6,774 nucleotides of DNA, taken from Propionibacteriaceae bacterium. Lineage in GTDB: Bacteria > Actinomycetota > Actinomycetes > Propionibacteriales > Propionibacteriaceae. The notes below the pieces were generated by a model. The model saw only the letters and a program-made list of their open reading frames with translations, was not told the DNA's origin and searched no databases. Made by a program: the position numbers and the translations under genes. Numbering within the stretch: position 1 is the stretch's first letter; each line of letters opens with the position of its first letter. Below are positions 6,566 to 6,774 of this stretch, one piece after another. The stretch is from assembly GCA_031268065.1 (NCBI GenBank), contig JAIRXX010000084.1, positions 1 to 6,774 of the forward strand. Reading direction: 5' to 3'.

Positions 6566-6774
6566 GTGACCGCTACCGAACGAGAAGAGCTGGAAGCCCC
6601 GGAGTTGCCCACCGGCGAGATTTCCTTGCAGCCCCCTCCCGACCAGGTTGAGGCGCAGGGCGCGGGGAACATCCTGGCCACCATGATCCCGATGATGGGG
6701 TCGATGGGCGTTATGGTCTTCATGGCTCTGGCCAACAACAACACCACATCGCTGATCATGGGCGGCGGCATGGT
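6566..6774 (+). CDS. eccC: EccC, type VII secretion FtsK/SpoIIIE-type ATPase; N-terminal fragment only
   Basis: Sixty-nine codons are visible before the right edge. The start is MTATEREE, followed by PTGEISLQPPP (15-25), which matches the 'xGExxLxPPP' block that opens actinobacterial EccC proteins. A methionine-rich hydrophobic helix comes next (about 35-55, ATMIPMMGSMGVMVFMAL), then NNNTTSLIMGGGM, the approach to the second helix. EccC proteins normally have two such helices and then a chain of ATPase domains, none of which is in view. Known role: EccC is the motor that recognises Esx-type substrates and drives export. It is divergently oriented to the rest of the cluster, across a 228-bp promoter region. 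The identity rests on a short stretch plus context, since eccB, eccD and mycP lie next door. Confidence 0.87.
   Translation, partial: MTATEREELEAPELPTGEISLQPPPDQVEAQGAGNILATMIPMMGSMGVMVFMALANNNTTSLIMGGGM

Noticed and set aside
6358..6774. Small minus-strand frames (6551-6153 and 6771-6562) over the intergenic region and eccC start
   Set aside because: They overlap the conserved EccC N-terminus or the divergent promoter, have no ribosome site of note, and encode Arg-rich low-complexity peptides.

Overview
The window carries the core of a type VII (ESX/T7SS) secretion locus from a GC-rich actinobacterium. Evidence for the host is the high G+C content, frequent GTG/TTG starts, tightly overlapping genes, and the EccB/EccC/EccD/mycosin set, which in this form is known from Actinobacteria. 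I cannot name the genus.

Layout: five genes run leftward as one overlapping unit. In transcription order they are an EccD-type channel protein (6337-5021), an RDD-FHA membrane protein (5024-3789), a second EccD (3799-2486), EccB (2486-1140) and a mycosin (1143 to beyond position 1). Every junction overlaps by 1-11 nt, so translational coupling is likely. A 228-bp divergent intergenic region (6338-6565) separates them from a rightward gene starting at GTG 6566. Its 69 visible residues look like the N-terminus of the EccC ATPase. The window ends inside eccC, and the mycosin C-terminus lies off the left edge. There is no EccE and no WXG100 (Esx) substrate gene in the window. The absence of EccE and the divergent eccC recall ESX-4-like loci.

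Expected joint function: EccC (motor), EccB (periplasmic part), two EccD paralogues (membrane vestibule) and the mycosin (periplasmic cap) would form one inner-membrane export complex. The RDD-FHA protein would add a cytoplasmic phosphothreonine-reading module.

Main point of interest: the mycosin is an intact, signal-peptide-bearing subtilisin fold that has lost two of its three catalytic residues. The His position is Leu104 and the Ser position is Ala281, while Asp72 and the oxyanion Asn201 remain. It appears to be a pseudoprotease kept in the operon, consistent with a purely structural role. The other notable points are the pair of strongly diverged EccD paralogues and the FHA module embedded between them.
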